Part shown: positions 42,066 to 50,829 of the stretch, one piece after another
How positions within the stretch are numbered: position 1 is the first letter of the stretch
Layout: every line of letters begins with the position of its first letter
Source of the DNA: an uncultured Lachnospiraceae bacterium
GTDB lineage: Bacteria > Bacillota > Clostridia > Lachnospirales > Lachnospiraceae
NCBI GenBank assembly: GCA_910584695.1
Contig: CAJUBR010000002.1
Span: forward strand, 1 to 63,834
Direction of reading: 5' to 3'
Length of the DNA stretch: 63,834 nucleotides
Notes under the pieces: generated by a model
What the model was told of the DNA's origin: nothing
The model's input: the letters and a program-made list of their open reading frames with translations, nothing else
Database searches by the model: none
Translations under genes and position numbers: made by a program

Positions 42066-43067
42066 ATGAAAAAATTTATTTTGTTTTTGATAAGTATTGT
42101 ATTGATTCCCTGTGTTATGACATTGTTGTTTGCTTTATTTAATGATGAAATACAAATTGGAAAAAGTGGGAATTCACTAAAAAATAGACAATTGGGAAAA
42201 AATGTACTAATTGAAATCAATGGTCTTTATAAAAGTATGGATGTGGAAGAATTTGTTTTGGGAATTCTGCCGGGAACAATTCCGGCAGATTATGATGATG
42301 AGACTTTAAAGGTACAGGCTGTCTTAATTCGGACAAACGTGTTAAAGGAGATGCTGGAAAAGAATACGGAGGATGCAGCAGATTTATCGTATCGTTATCT
42401 CACAATAGAGGAGAGAATTGCACTTTGGGGAGAAAGAAATTATGAAAAACAGGAGAGGCGGTTTGAAAAGGCGGTTGCACAAACGGCAGGAAAGGTAATA
42501 GAATTAGAGGATTCGTTGATTATGGCACTATACCATGAGGTAAGTATTGGGAAAACGGCAAGTGCCGGGGAAATTTTAGGGGAGGATATTTCCTATTTGC
42601 AGTCGGTGGAAAGCAGTCAGGATGTGGAAGCAAAACACTATATGAATATGGTCAGCTATACGTGGCAGGAACTTAAAAAACGAAATAGCAAAGATAGAGA
42701 AGAAACGTCAGAGTCAGGGAAAGAGGTAAAAATAGAAAATATGACAAGTGATAATGCAAAGTCTCAAAATGAGGAGATCACGGTTTCAATAAATGAAAGC
42801 ACAGAAAACGGATTTGTAAAACAGCTTTTGGTGGATGGGACGACGTATACCGGAGATGAAGCGATGAAGTGTTTTGAACTGGCTTCGACTAACTTTTATG
42901 TAGAGGAAATAGAAGGTGGGATTCGTTTTGTCTGTCTGGGAAAGGGCGATTGTCTTGGTGTTTCTTTATATGGTGCAAACCGCATGGCATTAGAAGGCAG
43001 CAGCATGGAGGATATTATAAAATATTACTATAAAGGAGTCAGTGTGGTAAATTACAGTGTAGGATAG
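42066..43067 (+). CDS. spoIID: SpoIID/LytB-domain sporulation protein
   Basis: In Bacillus, SpoIID is a membrane-anchored lytic transglycosylase of the engulfment complex DMP. The 333 residues have an N-terminal membrane span (about 3-24) and the SpoIID domain with LGILPGTIPADYDDETLKVQAVLIRTNVL near residue 66. The C-terminal end also has the family pattern (GDCLGVSLYGANRMALEG). The motif containing the catalytic Glu in Bacillus (AAEMP) reads PGTIP here, so the Glu is absent. It may be a structural or inactive paralogue, or may use another residue. A Ser/Glu-rich insertion lies at about 205-255. It stands near a spoIIQ-like gene, as in clostridia, but separated from it by an L,D-transpeptidase gene. 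Confidence 0.85.
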   Translation: MKKFILFLISIVLIPCVMTLLFALFNDEIQIGKSGNSLKNRQLGKNVLIEINGLYKSMDVEEFVLGILPGTIPADYDDETLKVQAVLIRTNVLKEMLEKNTEDAADLSYRYLTIEERIALWGERNYEKQERRFEKAVAQTAGKVIELEDSLIMALYHEVSIGKTASAGEILGEDISYLQSVESSQDVEAKHYMNMVSYTWQELKKRNSKDREETSESGKEVKIENMTSDNAKSQNEEITVSINESTENGFVKQLLVDGTTYTGDEAMKCFELASTNFYVEEIEGGIRFVCLGKGDCLGVSLYGANRMALEGSSMEDIIKYYYKGVSVVNYSVG

Positions 43068-43121
43068 AAAATATTTCCTAAAAAACGGAATGAGTTGACA
43101 GTTATCTTTTTTTATGAAATA

Positions 43122-43165
43122 ATGAAAAAAAATCATTTGCTTTCAAGGACGATTTTTTTGAATGC
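43122..43165 (+). repeat. 44-nt hairpin repeat, second copy
   Basis: It matches the repeat at 26171-26214 at 37 of 44 positions, with AAAAAATC...GATTTTTT self-pairing. It lies in the leader of the L,D-transpeptidase gene, just after a TTGACA (43095) / AATAAT (43118) promoter candidate. The rest of 43068-43240 holds no gene. Confidence 0.5.
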
Positions 43166-43240
43166 TGCTTATGTACACTGGTATGGAAGCAGGGGTTTGT
43201 GTTTTGGACGAGACGATTCAGATAAAGAGGAAATAGCGAT

Positions 43241-44707
43241 ATGAGATACAAATTTTTTCTATCATATGTTCCTATTATGTTTGTAATTAGTATTTTACTA
43301 ACAGTGATAGCAGATAAATATGATGGTAAGGCAGTGATGGTAAGTCACCATCTGGGTGCAAGCGAATGGGGAAACTATAACGGAGAGGTGATACGGGATG
43401 GTGGAACCAGTGGAGAGAATATCCCATTGCAGGAGGAATTTTACAACGGAAGTAATATAAAGGATAATGGTCTGCCGTATTGTATCAAAGTAAACAAAAC
43501 AAAGAATGTTGTTACGGTATACCGGGTAGGTGATGATGGCTATTACAGCAAGCCGGTAAAAGCAATGGTGTGTTCAGTAGGAGAAACGGGAAATACACCG
43601 GACGGAATCTATAATCTGGGTGACAGGTCGGAATGGCTTCCGTTGGAAGGTAATGTATATGGTCAGTATGCGATAAATATAACGGGAAGTATTTTATTCC
43701 ATTCCGTACCTTATTTTACCCAGAATAAGGCAGACTTGGAGGTTGAAGAATATAATAAGCTGGGGAGCAGCGTCTCCGCAGGCTGTGTGCGGCTGTCTGT
43801 AATTGATGCAAAATGGATTTATGACAATTGCAGTGAAAATACCTATGTCGAGATTTTTGAGAGTGAATATGACGGACCACTGGGAAAACCGATTGCCGCA
43901 GTAATCAGCAGTGGCAATCTGGTGGGGAACTGGGATCCCACCGATCCAGACCGGAATAATCCGTATATGGGAAATGTTCCGGTTATTTTGGGTGCATACG
44001 ACAGAGAGATACAGCGCTATTCTGATTTTGATGTGACTTCCGGTGTAACTGCACTAGATTCAACAGGTAAGGACGTTACGTATTGTATGGAAGTAGACGG
44101 CGAGGTAGATGTTAATACATGCGGTATTTATAAAGTGATTTATAAAGTGACGGATGAGACTGGTATAACCGGCTCCGCAACGGCAAATATTATTGTAAAA
44201 GATGATCAGGCACCGGTGCTATATGTTGATCAGAAAGTAAAGATGATTGGAGCTTATGATGTGGTATCATCGGACCAGTTGCAGGAGCTGCTTCTTAAGA
44301 ATGTGACTGCCTATGACGGAAAGATGAAATTGGAAAACAGTTCTATTTCTGTGGATTATTCGGAAATCTTGGAAAAAGGATATGGAAAATGTCATATTAA
44401 ATACCGGGCGGTAGACTCCGAGGGGAATCAGTCGGAGGTTGTGGTACTGTCTGTTGATGTAGACGTAGAAGCACCGAAGCTGACTTTAAAAAATGAATTT
44501 CAGGGAAGCATTCATTTGTCGAATCTGCTAAAAGATGATTATTTGTTAGAGCTTGTAAAAGCCAGTGACAACAGTAACAAAGTGGAGGTTACTTTAAGCA
44601 GACCGCTAACTTATACGGCGGGAGAACCTTATCATGTTGTGTATTGTGCAAAGGACGGTTTTGGCAATGTTACAACGTTAAGTGTGGCATATCAGATAAA
44701 AGAATAA
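43241..44707 (+). CDS. L,D-transpeptidase (YkuD) with Ig-like domains
   Basis: Predicted to make 3-3 cross-links or anchor proteins in peptidoglycan, outside the membrane. The 488 residues have an N-terminal hydrophobic segment (about 3-23) and a YkuD domain (about 82-210). The domain contains ILFHSVPYF and the catalytic SVSAGCVRLSVIDAKW (Cys near residue 187). The C-terminal half has Ig-like/cadherin-like modules (TDETGITGSATANIIVKDDQAPVL and RAVDSEGNQSEVVVLSVDVD). The start is ATG after AAGAGGAAATAGCG. It lies between spoIID and a spoIIQ-like gene, so a role in spore-coat or forespore wall remodelling is possible. Confidence 0.9.
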   Translation: MRYKFFLSYVPIMFVISILLTVIADKYDGKAVMVSHHLGASEWGNYNGEVIRDGGTSGENIPLQEEFYNGSNIKDNGLPYCIKVNKTKNVVTVYRVGDDGYYSKPVKAMVCSVGETGNTPDGIYNLGDRSEWLPLEGNVYGQYAINITGSILFHSVPYFTQNKADLEVEEYNKLGSSVSAGCVRLSVIDAKWIYDNCSENTYVEIFESEYDGPLGKPIAAVISSGNLVGNWDPTDPDRNNPYMGNVPVILGAYDREIQRYSDFDVTSGVTALDSTGKDVTYCMEVDGEVDVNTCGIYKVIYKVTDETGITGSATANIIVKDDQAPVLYVDQKVKMIGAYDVVSSDQLQELLLKNVTAYDGKMKLENSSISVDYSEILEKGYGKCHIKYRAVDSEGNQSEVVVLSVDVDVEAPKLTLKNEFQGSIHLSNLLKDDYLLELVKASDNSNKVEVTLSRPLTYTAGEPYHVVYCAKDGFGNVTTLSVAYQIKE

Positions 44708-44765
44708 TTAATATTTTGAATAATTCATACCCTCTATGGCAAACCTATTTTTAGAGGTGATGAAA

Positions 44766-45572
44766 ATGCAAAATCGTGATAAAACAATTTTACAAAAGTT
44801 AAAAGACAATGCATTTTATGTGGCATTGGGCTTAGGATTACTTGCTGTTTTAGCAGTTGTGGCAGTTTATACGATGGAACAGGGCGGCAAGAAAGTGGCG
44901 GAAAATGAAGTTGATCTGAATCAGGCATCCGATTATACTGCTATTTCAACGGAAGAGGCTTTGGTAGAAGAAACAAATGGAAAAACTGTAAATCAGGCAG
45001 AAGAAACAAAGCAAGAAGAAAAAACCGATACGGAGGAGGCTACCACAGAAGAAAAAGAACAAAAGGAAGAAAAACAACCGAAAAAAGAGGTGACAGAGGC
45101 ACCGGCAAAAGAAGAAAAAGAGCAGATACCGGTAACAACGGATGTAGGGGAACTGAATTTTACCAGTGACAAGACGCTGACATGGCCGGTTCACGGTGAC
45201 GTTATTTTACCATACAGCATGGAAACTACGGTTTACTTTAAGACGCTGGATCAATATCAGTGTAATCCGGGAATGCTTGTGGCAGCAGGAAACGGTACCA
45301 CCGTTCAAAATGCATTTTTAGGAAAAGTTACAAAAGTAACCAGTGATAATACCTACGGTAATATGGTTACCCTTTATATTGGAAATGATTATAGCATTGT
45401 ATATGGACAATTGGATGCAGTCTATGTAAAGGAAGGGGATTATGTCAAGGCCGGAGCATCGATTGGTACGGTTGGTAATCCTACAGACAGCTTTGCTGAA
45501 GAGGGAAGTCATCTGTTTTTCCAGATGTATCAGGGGGATCAGACAGTTGATCCTATGATGTTTATAGAGTAG
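44766..45572 (+). CDS. spoIIQ: SpoIIQ-like membrane protein with degenerate M23 domain
   Basis: 268 residues: an N-terminal membrane span (about 17-36), a Glu/Lys/Thr-rich linker (about 45-125) and a LytM/M23 domain (about 140-268). In active M23 peptidases the motifs are HxxxD and HLHFE. Here they read QYQCNPGM and HLFFQM, so zinc binding is probably lost. SpoIIQ of Bacillus is likewise a non-catalytic LytM protein in the forespore channel. Clostridial SpoIIQ often keeps the site, so this lineage may differ. The ATG at 44766 follows GAGGTGA. It lies downstream of the L,D-transpeptidase. Confidence 0.7.
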   Translation: MQNRDKTILQKLKDNAFYVALGLGLLAVLAVVAVYTMEQGGKKVAENEVDLNQASDYTAISTEEALVEETNGKTVNQAEETKQEEKTDTEEATTEEKEQKEEKQPKKEVTEAPAKEEKEQIPVTTDVGELNFTSDKTLTWPVHGDVILPYSMETTVYFKTLDQYQCNPGMLVAAGNGTTVQNAFLGKVTKVTSDNTYGNMVTLYIGNDYSIVYGQLDAVYVKEGDYVKAGASIGTVGNPTDSFAEEGSHLFFQMYQGDQTVDPMMFIE

Positions 45573-45609
45573 AAAAATGTTTTATTAACAAATGTTTTAA
45601 AGATAGTAG

Positions 45610-45666
45610 AAATGCACAGACATATTTGGATGATTTTTTGATACTTCCAGTTGTTTGTGCATTTTT
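45610..45666. terminator. Bidirectional terminator between spoIIQ and perR
   Basis: AAATGCACA (45610-45618) pairs with TGTGCATTT (45656-45664) across a 37-nt loop, followed by Ts. It is located between convergent genes. Confidence 0.5.
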
Positions 45667-45671
45667 CCAGT

Positions 45672-46082
45672 CTACAGGGATTTGGATTTTCCCTTTATGC
45701 AATTCTTACAATAGCCTTCGAATAAAAGAGTGTGATGAATGATGGTTCCGTCAAATGCAGAGTCCGCCAACTGGTCAATTTGTTCAGAGTAAGGAAAATC
45801 AATATCCTGAACACAGCCACAGTTTTTACATATAAAATGATAATGTGGATGTGTATCTGCATCAAAACGATCTATTTTCCCATCACAGGTCAGTCTTAAT
45901 ATCTCACCGCGTTCTGATAAAAGGGAGAGATTCCGGTAGACAGTACCCAGACTGATATTTGGAATTGTATTTCGAATCTCTTGATAAACAGTATCAGCAG
46001 TAGGATGATCCGTTCTGTTTTTTAAAAAGGCAACAATTGCATCCCGCTGTCTACTGTGCTTCAAAGCTGCTTGTTCTGCCAT
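45672..46082 (-). CDS. perR: Fur-family regulator, PerR-like
   Basis: A peroxide- or metal-responsive repressor. The 136 residues show the winged helix (HPTADTVYQEIRNTIPNISLGTVYRNLSLL), the regulatory metal site IDRFDADTHPHYHFIC, and the structural zinc pairs CKNC (about residue 98) and CKNC near the C-terminus. The Asp in CVQDIDFP, where Fur typically has Glu, favours PerR. The ATG at 46082 follows GGAGG on the minus strand. Its own operator lies at 46113-46131, indicating autoregulation. Confidence 0.88.
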   Translation of the reverse strand: MAEQAALKHSRQRDAIVAFLKNRTDHPTADTVYQEIRNTIPNISLGTVYRNLSLLSERGEILRLTCDGKIDRFDADTHPHYHFICKNCGCVQDIDFPYSEQIDQLADSAFDGTIIHHTLLFEGYCKNCIKGKSKSL

Positions 46083-46112
46083 GAGTATTCCTCCAAATCA
46101 TCGTCATTAAAG

Positions 46113-46131
46113 AATAGTAATCATTACTATT
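46113..46131. promoter_or_regulatory. Palindromic PerR/Fur-type operator
   Basis: AATAGTAATCATTACTATT, a perfect 19-bp palindrome around a central C, 31 bp upstream of the perR start. It fits the Per box (TTATAATnATTATAA) pattern with changes at the flanks. Confidence 0.8.
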
Positions 46132-46386
46132 TAGATTATATATTGTGCCGGCAGCATTTGTCAATAACATGTTAAAAGTCATATATTTCCAATGGTGATT
46201 TTTGTCATTTTTTAGCAATTTTATATAAGGCAATGAAATCTTGTAATATAGTGGTAATATTGTTATAATAACGTTAAGATTTGTGAGTCGTATTTTAAAT
46301 AGTTTGTAGATGGCAGAAGTTTATGGAGTATTGGGGAATAGAATTTAGAGAATTTACTGTGGTTTTCGGTGAAAATGAGGTGAGTT

Positions 46387-48444
46387 ATGAATAAGAGCGG
46401 GGAACATGGACTGATTGATCAGATTATGGATGTGTCTGAGCATGCGATATATATCTTTTCGAAAGATGACTTCCGTATTATATATGCAAATTCAAAAGCA
46501 AAAGAGATATTTGGGGAGCATCTGGTGTCCATGACATGTTATCGGGGCATAGAGACAAAGGAACTGCCATGTATGAATTGTCCGTTTATTCTGCTACAGG
46601 AAGGACAGGAGTATGTTACGGAACGTTATCTGGAATCTTTTGATATGAAGGTAAAGATAAAAGCAAATTGCTTGACATGGAAAGATGGAAGTCAGGTAGT
46701 GCTCTGTAAGATATTAGATTCGAATGAGCTGCTTCAAAAAAAGATGGGACATGACATGGTTACCTGGGAAGCCTATGCAGAAAAGTTAAAACTTTCCGGG
46801 GAACTTTATCAGTCTGTTGTCAGCCAGATGGGGACAATCGTATTTGAGTATAACTATGATCGGCATACATCTTATACATCTTCACTATTTAAGGAGAAAT
46901 TTGGTATCGAAAGGATAGCAGATATTGATTTTTTAAAAAGTGAACCAACAGCGGCTTTGATATATAAAGAAGATATTGATGTTTATAAGATGCTTTTTTC
47001 CGGCAGAGAGGATGATTTTAGGCAGGTAACCTGCCGGCTTAAAGAGGTTTCCGGTAATATAGCGTGGTATCGCATCTGCATTCAGTTTATCAAGGATGAT
47101 GAAGGACGACTGGTTCGTGGGATTGGCACTTTGAAAAATGTTGATGAGGCTACGAAATCTTATGAGACATTAAGATACCGGTCAGAATATGACGTTCTTA
47201 CAAATATCCCGAATGTAAACCGGTTTTATATTGATGCAGGACGTATGATTCTGGATAATGAAGATGAGAAGTATGCTATTGTATCTTTCGATATAGACAA
47301 ATTTAAACTAATCAATGACTTGTTCGGAATGGAGACTGGGGATGAAGTACTAAAACACGTTGCGAATGTTATGAAGGAGCGTGTTCCGGAAGGTACACTG
47401 TATTGCAGAGTACATTCAGATATGTTTTTGATTTGCATTGCCTATGAAAAACGAGGTGATCTGATTAAATTAATCGAGAAAATCCGAAAGGGAATCTATC
47501 GGAATGATTTTTCGTTTGACATCAATACGTCATTTGGTATCTATCTGATAGAGAATACGCAGATTCCGATTAATTTGATGTGTGACAGGGCAAACCTTGC
47601 TGCCAGAACCGTGAAAGAAAGTGCTATGGAATTCTGTGCATTTTATGATGAACAGTATCGAAAAGAGATTATTAAGACGACAGAGATTGAAAAGGATATG
47701 AATCTGGCAATTTCAGGCAAACAATTCTTAATGTATCTGCAGCCCAAATATAATTTAATGACAGGGGATATTTGTGGTGCGGAGGTACTTGTAAGATGGA
47801 AGCATCCGAGCAAAGGGCTGATACAGCCCAATGATTTTATACCATTATTTGAGCGTAACGGATTTATACGGAGATTGGATGAGTATATGTGGGAGGAGAC
47901 CTGTAAGACCATTGCCGGCTGGCTGGCGGAAGGAAAGAAACCGGTTCCCCTTTCGGTAAATATTTCCAGATATCATATTAAAAATAATGATTTAGTTGGA
48001 GTATGGAAAAGGCTGATTCGTAAATATAATATTCCGACCTCTTATTTGATATTGGAAATTACAGAGACCTTCTTTTATGATTCGGAAGATTTGTATGTTG
48101 TTCTTACAAAGCTGCAGAAACAGGGATTTCGATTAGAGGTGGATGATTTTGGCTCTGGTTATTCCTCATTGAATATGATCAGACAGATTCCGATTAATGC
48201 GATTAAGATTGATAAGGATTTTCTGGATAAGAAGCTGGCATCTGAAAAGGGGAAAATTGTAATTAAACATACGATTGCGATGGCAAAAGATTTACAGTTA
48301 GGTGTAACAGCAGAGGGCGTCGAGACAAAAGAACATGTGGATTTCTTAAAGTCTTCAGCCTGTGATATTGCACAGGGATACTTTTTTGCGAAACCGATGC
48401 CCCTTGAGGAGTTTAATAAGCTGTACTATGAAGAGAACGGATAA
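46387..48444 (+). CDS. PAS-PAS-degenerate GGDEF-EAL protein
   Basis: A predicted cyclic-di-GMP phosphodiesterase. The 685 residues have no membrane span. Two PAS-like regions (about 10-115 and 145-260) are followed by a GGDEF-type domain (about 270-430) and an EAL domain (about 435-680). The GGDEF motif reads VHSDMF, so synthesis is unlikely, although GTP binding could remain as an allosteric input. The EAL domain is intact in the key places: GAEVLVRW, NIS, EITET, DDFGSGYSS, IKIDKDF, AEGVET and QGYFFAKP. The Cys cluster ELPCMNCPF in the first PAS domain may bind a cofactor. The ATG follows GAGGTGAGTT. It is a single gene divergent from perR. Confidence 0.9.
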   Translation: MNKSGEHGLIDQIMDVSEHAIYIFSKDDFRIIYANSKAKEIFGEHLVSMTCYRGIETKELPCMNCPFILLQEGQEYVTERYLESFDMKVKIKANCLTWKDGSQVVLCKILDSNELLQKKMGHDMVTWEAYAEKLKLSGELYQSVVSQMGTIVFEYNYDRHTSYTSSLFKEKFGIERIADIDFLKSEPTAALIYKEDIDVYKMLFSGREDDFRQVTCRLKEVSGNIAWYRICIQFIKDDEGRLVRGIGTLKNVDEATKSYETLRYRSEYDVLTNIPNVNRFYIDAGRMILDNEDEKYAIVSFDIDKFKLINDLFGMETGDEVLKHVANVMKERVPEGTLYCRVHSDMFLICIAYEKRGDLIKLIEKIRKGIYRNDFSFDINTSFGIYLIENTQIPINLMCDRANLAARTVKESAMEFCAFYDEQYRKEIIKTTEIEKDMNLAISGKQFLMYLQPKYNLMTGDICGAEVLVRWKHPSKGLIQPNDFIPLFERNGFIRRLDEYMWEETCKTIAGWLAEGKKPVPLSVNISRYHIKNNDLVGVWKRLIRKYNIPTSYLILEITETFFYDSEDLYVVLTKLQKQGFRLEVDDFGSGYSSLNMIRQIPINAIKIDKDFLDKKLASEKGKIVIKHTIAMAKDLQLGVTAEGVETKEHVDFLKSSACDIAQGYFFAKPMPLEEFNKLYYEENG

Positions 48445-48553
48445 ACAAAGATCGCTTTCTGGATAAAAGTCTATTAAAATGGTTGAAATAGAGCTGTCTG
48501 TTACATAGAAAAGGAGTATTTTGTTAAAAATTCATATTTTTTACATAGAGAAC

Positions 48554-48582
48554 TTGACATCAAATATATCATGTTGTATATT
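48554..48582 (+). promoter_or_regulatory. Promoter of acpP
   Basis: TTGACA at 48554-48559, a 17-bp spacer and TATATT at 48577-48582. Confidence 0.6.
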
Positions 48583-48646
48583 CTTTGTGATAGCGAGGGT
48601 CGAAGCATAATTGACCGGGAATAATAATAATAAGGAGATCAGTATT

Positions 48647-48880
48647 ATGTTAGAGAAAATGAAAGAAATCATCGCTGAGCAGCTTAGTGTGGATGCAAGC
48701 GAAATCGAATTAACATCTAATTTTAAGGATGATTTAGGAGCAGACTCGTTAGACTTATTTGAGTTAGTTATGGCACTCGAAGAGGAGTATGACGTGGAGA
48801 TTCCTGCTGAGGAATTAGAAAACATTGCGACCGTTGAAGATGTAATTGAGTATTTGAAAGCTCATGGAGTAGAGGCTTAA
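48647..48880 (+). CDS. acpP: Acyl carrier protein
   Basis: Carries acyl groups on a phosphopantetheine arm in fatty-acid synthesis. The 77 residues include the attachment motif DDLGADSLDLFELVM, with Ser near residue 37, and the acidic helices typical of ACP. An in-frame ATG lies at 48611, but AAGGAGATC precedes the ATG at 48647, which gives the family start MLEKMKEIIAEQL. Other fab genes are not adjacent. It is followed by a terminator. Confidence 0.95.
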   Translation: MLEKMKEIIAEQLSVDASEIELTSNFKDDLGADSLDLFELVMALEEEYDVEIPAEELENIATVEDVIEYLKAHGVEA

Positions 48881-48954
48881 TTCCTGTGAGTAATGGGTCA
48901 AGGTAGAAGCTGCTTACAGCAGAGTTATTGATTTATATTGATATTGAATGATAG

Positions 48955-49003
48955 AAAAAGACCATCTGATTACAGCACATGCTGTTTTAGATGGTCTTTT
49001 TCT
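48955..49003. terminator. Terminator between acpP and the DUF6472 gene
   Basis: GAAAAAGACCATCT pairs with AGATGGTCTTTTTC, enclosing a small ACAGCA/TGCTGT hairpin. There are T-runs on both strands, so it serves both convergent genes. A family-B repeat fragment lies at about 48900-48930. Confidence 0.85.
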
Positions 49004-49004
49004 G

Positions 49005-49178
49005 TTACATTTGTTTTTTGACAATACCATATTCATCATATAGGCGAAAAAAAGAACAGTTTGTATTACAGCCCTGCAGGAATTTTACCATATCATCCTC
49101 ATCCAGGTTCACATCGCATTCATAGCAGTCCCATTCTTCGTCATATAGGTAATGTACACATTGTTCGCACAAATCCAT
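49005..49178 (-). CDS. Small Cys-rich protein, DUF6472-like
   Basis: A 57-residue protein that reads MDLCEQCVHYLYDEEWDCYECDV at the start, then NLDEDDMVKFL and a C-terminal YDEYGIVKKQM. The Cys pairs (CEQC and CYEC, with two more near residue 40) and the acidic middle are those of a small protein widespread in Lachnospiraceae. The family name is from memory. The ATG at 49178 follows CAGGAGATATAACG on the minus strand. The function is unknown; metal binding is likely from the cysteines. Confidence 0.85.
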   Translation of the reverse strand: MDLCEQCVHYLYDEEWDCYECDVNLDEDDMVKFLQGCNTNCSFFRLYDEYGIVKKQM

Positions 49179-49287
49179 CGTTATATCTCCTGGTTATAAT
49201 ATAAAATTATCCCTTGTATAAAAGTAAATTTTCTTCATTATATAATAAAGGGAAATAGATAACAAGTGAAAATTAACAAATGACATA

Positions 49288-49315
49288 TTGACATTGTAAA
49301 TTATTTTGCTATAAT
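49288..49315 (+). promoter_or_regulatory. Promoter of the secreted protein / MacAB operon
   Basis: TTGACA at 49288-49293, a 16-bp spacer and TATAAT at 49310-49315, 37 bp before the start codon. Confidence 0.65.
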
Positions 49316-49352
49316 AAGGTGTAAAAAATTACGTACTACGAAGGGAGAAAAA

Positions 49353-49925
49353 ATGAAAAAAGGCTTTATATTAACAGTGTTGTTTTGTGGATTATTGTTA
49401 TTTTGCGGAAATAGTAAGGTATTAGCACAAACGGTTCGAGCAGGTGTACAAACGAGAAACTACCAATATTTTGCTGTTGCTACTGTTACATCAGACGCAA
49501 CAAGGACTAAAAGATTGATGACACCGTATTACCATACAAAAAAGAAAACTAATACTGATAAAGTGGATGAGACTATTGGTTTAACACAATCAAAAACAAT
49601 AGGATTTAGTGTAAGCGGAAGTATCCAACTGGGAGTGGATTCAAGTGAACTTGGTTTAAAATTATTAGGAAATGCTGGATGTTCCAATACTGTTTCTGCT
49701 ACAATTTCAAAATCATATACAAAGTCGATTTATAGAGGTGATAAGACAGGATATTATTGGCTGGAGGCAGTCTGTCCAACATCACGATTAAAGGTTACTG
49801 CTGATAAATATAAAAAGAATGGTAGATTACCGGCTAAACGTATAGCTAGCAAATCAGTAACACTTAAACTTGCACCAAAATTAAATAAATTAGCCTATAG
49901 ATTTACTTATGCAAAAAAGTTATAA
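49353..49925 (+). CDS. Secreted protein of unknown family
   Basis: I do not recognise the family. The 190 residues have a signal peptide (MKKGFILTVLFCGLLLFCGNSKVLAQ, cleaved near residue 26) and a mature part of about 165 residues that is basic, Thr/Ser-rich and probably beta-sheet (QSKTIGFSVSGSIQLGV, NTVSATISKSYTKSIYRGDKTGYYWLEAVCP). It has two Cys in the mature part (about residues 109 and 148). The start is ATG after GAAGGGAGAAAA. A MacAB-like exporter and a lipoprotein follow in the same direction. A secreted effector, bacteriocin-like product or sensor component handled by that transporter is possible but only inferred. Confidence 0.75.
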   Translation: MKKGFILTVLFCGLLLFCGNSKVLAQTVRAGVQTRNYQYFAVATVTSDATRTKRLMTPYYHTKKKTNTDKVDETIGLTQSKTIGFSVSGSIQLGVDSSELGLKLLGNAGCSNTVSATISKSYTKSIYRGDKTGYYWLEAVCPTSRLKVTADKYKKNGRLPAKRIASKSVTLKLAPKLNKLAYRFTYAKKL

Positions 49926-50001
49926 ATTATATCGGCTAGTTTTTGTATATATATATTGTGAAAATATTTTTTAGTATGAAAGATAGAAAGCGAAAATATA
50001 C

Positions 50002-50829
50002 ATGAAAAGAATAAAAAAGATTTTATTTACTGTATGTATGGCTGTATTATACTGTATTCCGGTAGTATTTATATGTTTATTATCAGCTTCTGAAGTCAAT
50101 CAATATTCTCAGGATGTGGATTTTGAATTTAAAGAGATGGCCTACGGGGAGGTCGCCCCTGTAATACGTATGGATATGAGAGAATATTATTCCTATGAAG
50201 GTTCTTTTGTCAGTGACAAGGAAAAGACAATTGAGGTGCCCTATAATGCAACGCTCCATGTGGGTGAAAATGAGGAAGTTTTTGCTGACACGGTAATTGC
50301 AACGGTTAACGGAAATGAAGTTACAGCGGAAATAAATGGTGTGATTTCGTTTATTAATTTTGGTGATAATACCACTATTCATATAAAGGATATATCCAGT
50401 CTTTTATTTGAATGTCAGGTACCTAAGAATCAGATACAGTATTTTAAAACAGATGTTTTGTATGATGAATCAGATCAGGAGATTCGGGTAGTAAAAAAGT
50501 CTAATATAATGGATAACGGATATATAAAGGTATATTTAAGGCTGCCGGATACAGAATATTATTATGGGGAGACGGTTCAAAGATTTCCGATTTATACGGG
50601 TAATATATTTCATAACGTACTGGTAGTTCCCTCTAATTGCGTATATAAAAAACAGGGCGATTCTCAGTATTATGTACGGCAGGTATCGGAAACAGGGGAG
50701 TTTTTAAATGAAGCAGAGGTAACAGTGGGTTATAATGATGGTAAATATGTGTGTGTTACCGGTGTAGAAGAAGGAACTTACTGTGATTCCGGTTATAAGG
50801 CAGTGATGGATAGTGAGGAGAATAGATGA
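50002..50829 (+). CDS. MacA-like membrane fusion (adaptor) protein
   Basis: A predicted extracytoplasmic adaptor of an ABC exporter. The 275 residues have an N-terminal membrane segment (about 7-30). A biotinyl-lipoyl-like beta region follows (EVPYNATLHVGENEEVFADTVIATVNG, then EINGVISFINFGDN), then a barrel-like region ending with LVVPSNCVYKKQGDSQYYV, the usual feature of RND/MacA adaptors. The long helical hairpin seen in Gram-negative MacA is absent, which is usual for Gram-positive forms. The ATG has a weak ribosome site. Its end overlaps the ATPase start by 4 nt. Confidence 0.75.
   Translation: MKRIKKILFTVCMAVLYCIPVVFICLLSASEVNQYSQDVDFEFKEMAYGEVAPVIRMDMREYYSYEGSFVSDKEKTIEVPYNATLHVGENEEVFADTVIATVNGNEVTAEINGVISFINFGDNTTIHIKDISSLLFECQVPKNQIQYFKTDVLYDESDQEIRVVKKSNIMDNGYIKVYLRLPDTEYYYGETVQRFPIYTGNIFHNVLVVPSNCVYKKQGDSQYYVRQVSETGEFLNEAEVTVGYNDGKYVCVTGVEEGTYCDSGYKAVMDSEENR

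Noticed and set aside
49353..49925. Lactococcin-972-type bacteriocin assignment
   Set aside because: The mature protein is too long and lacks that family's motifs; only the neighbourhood is similar.
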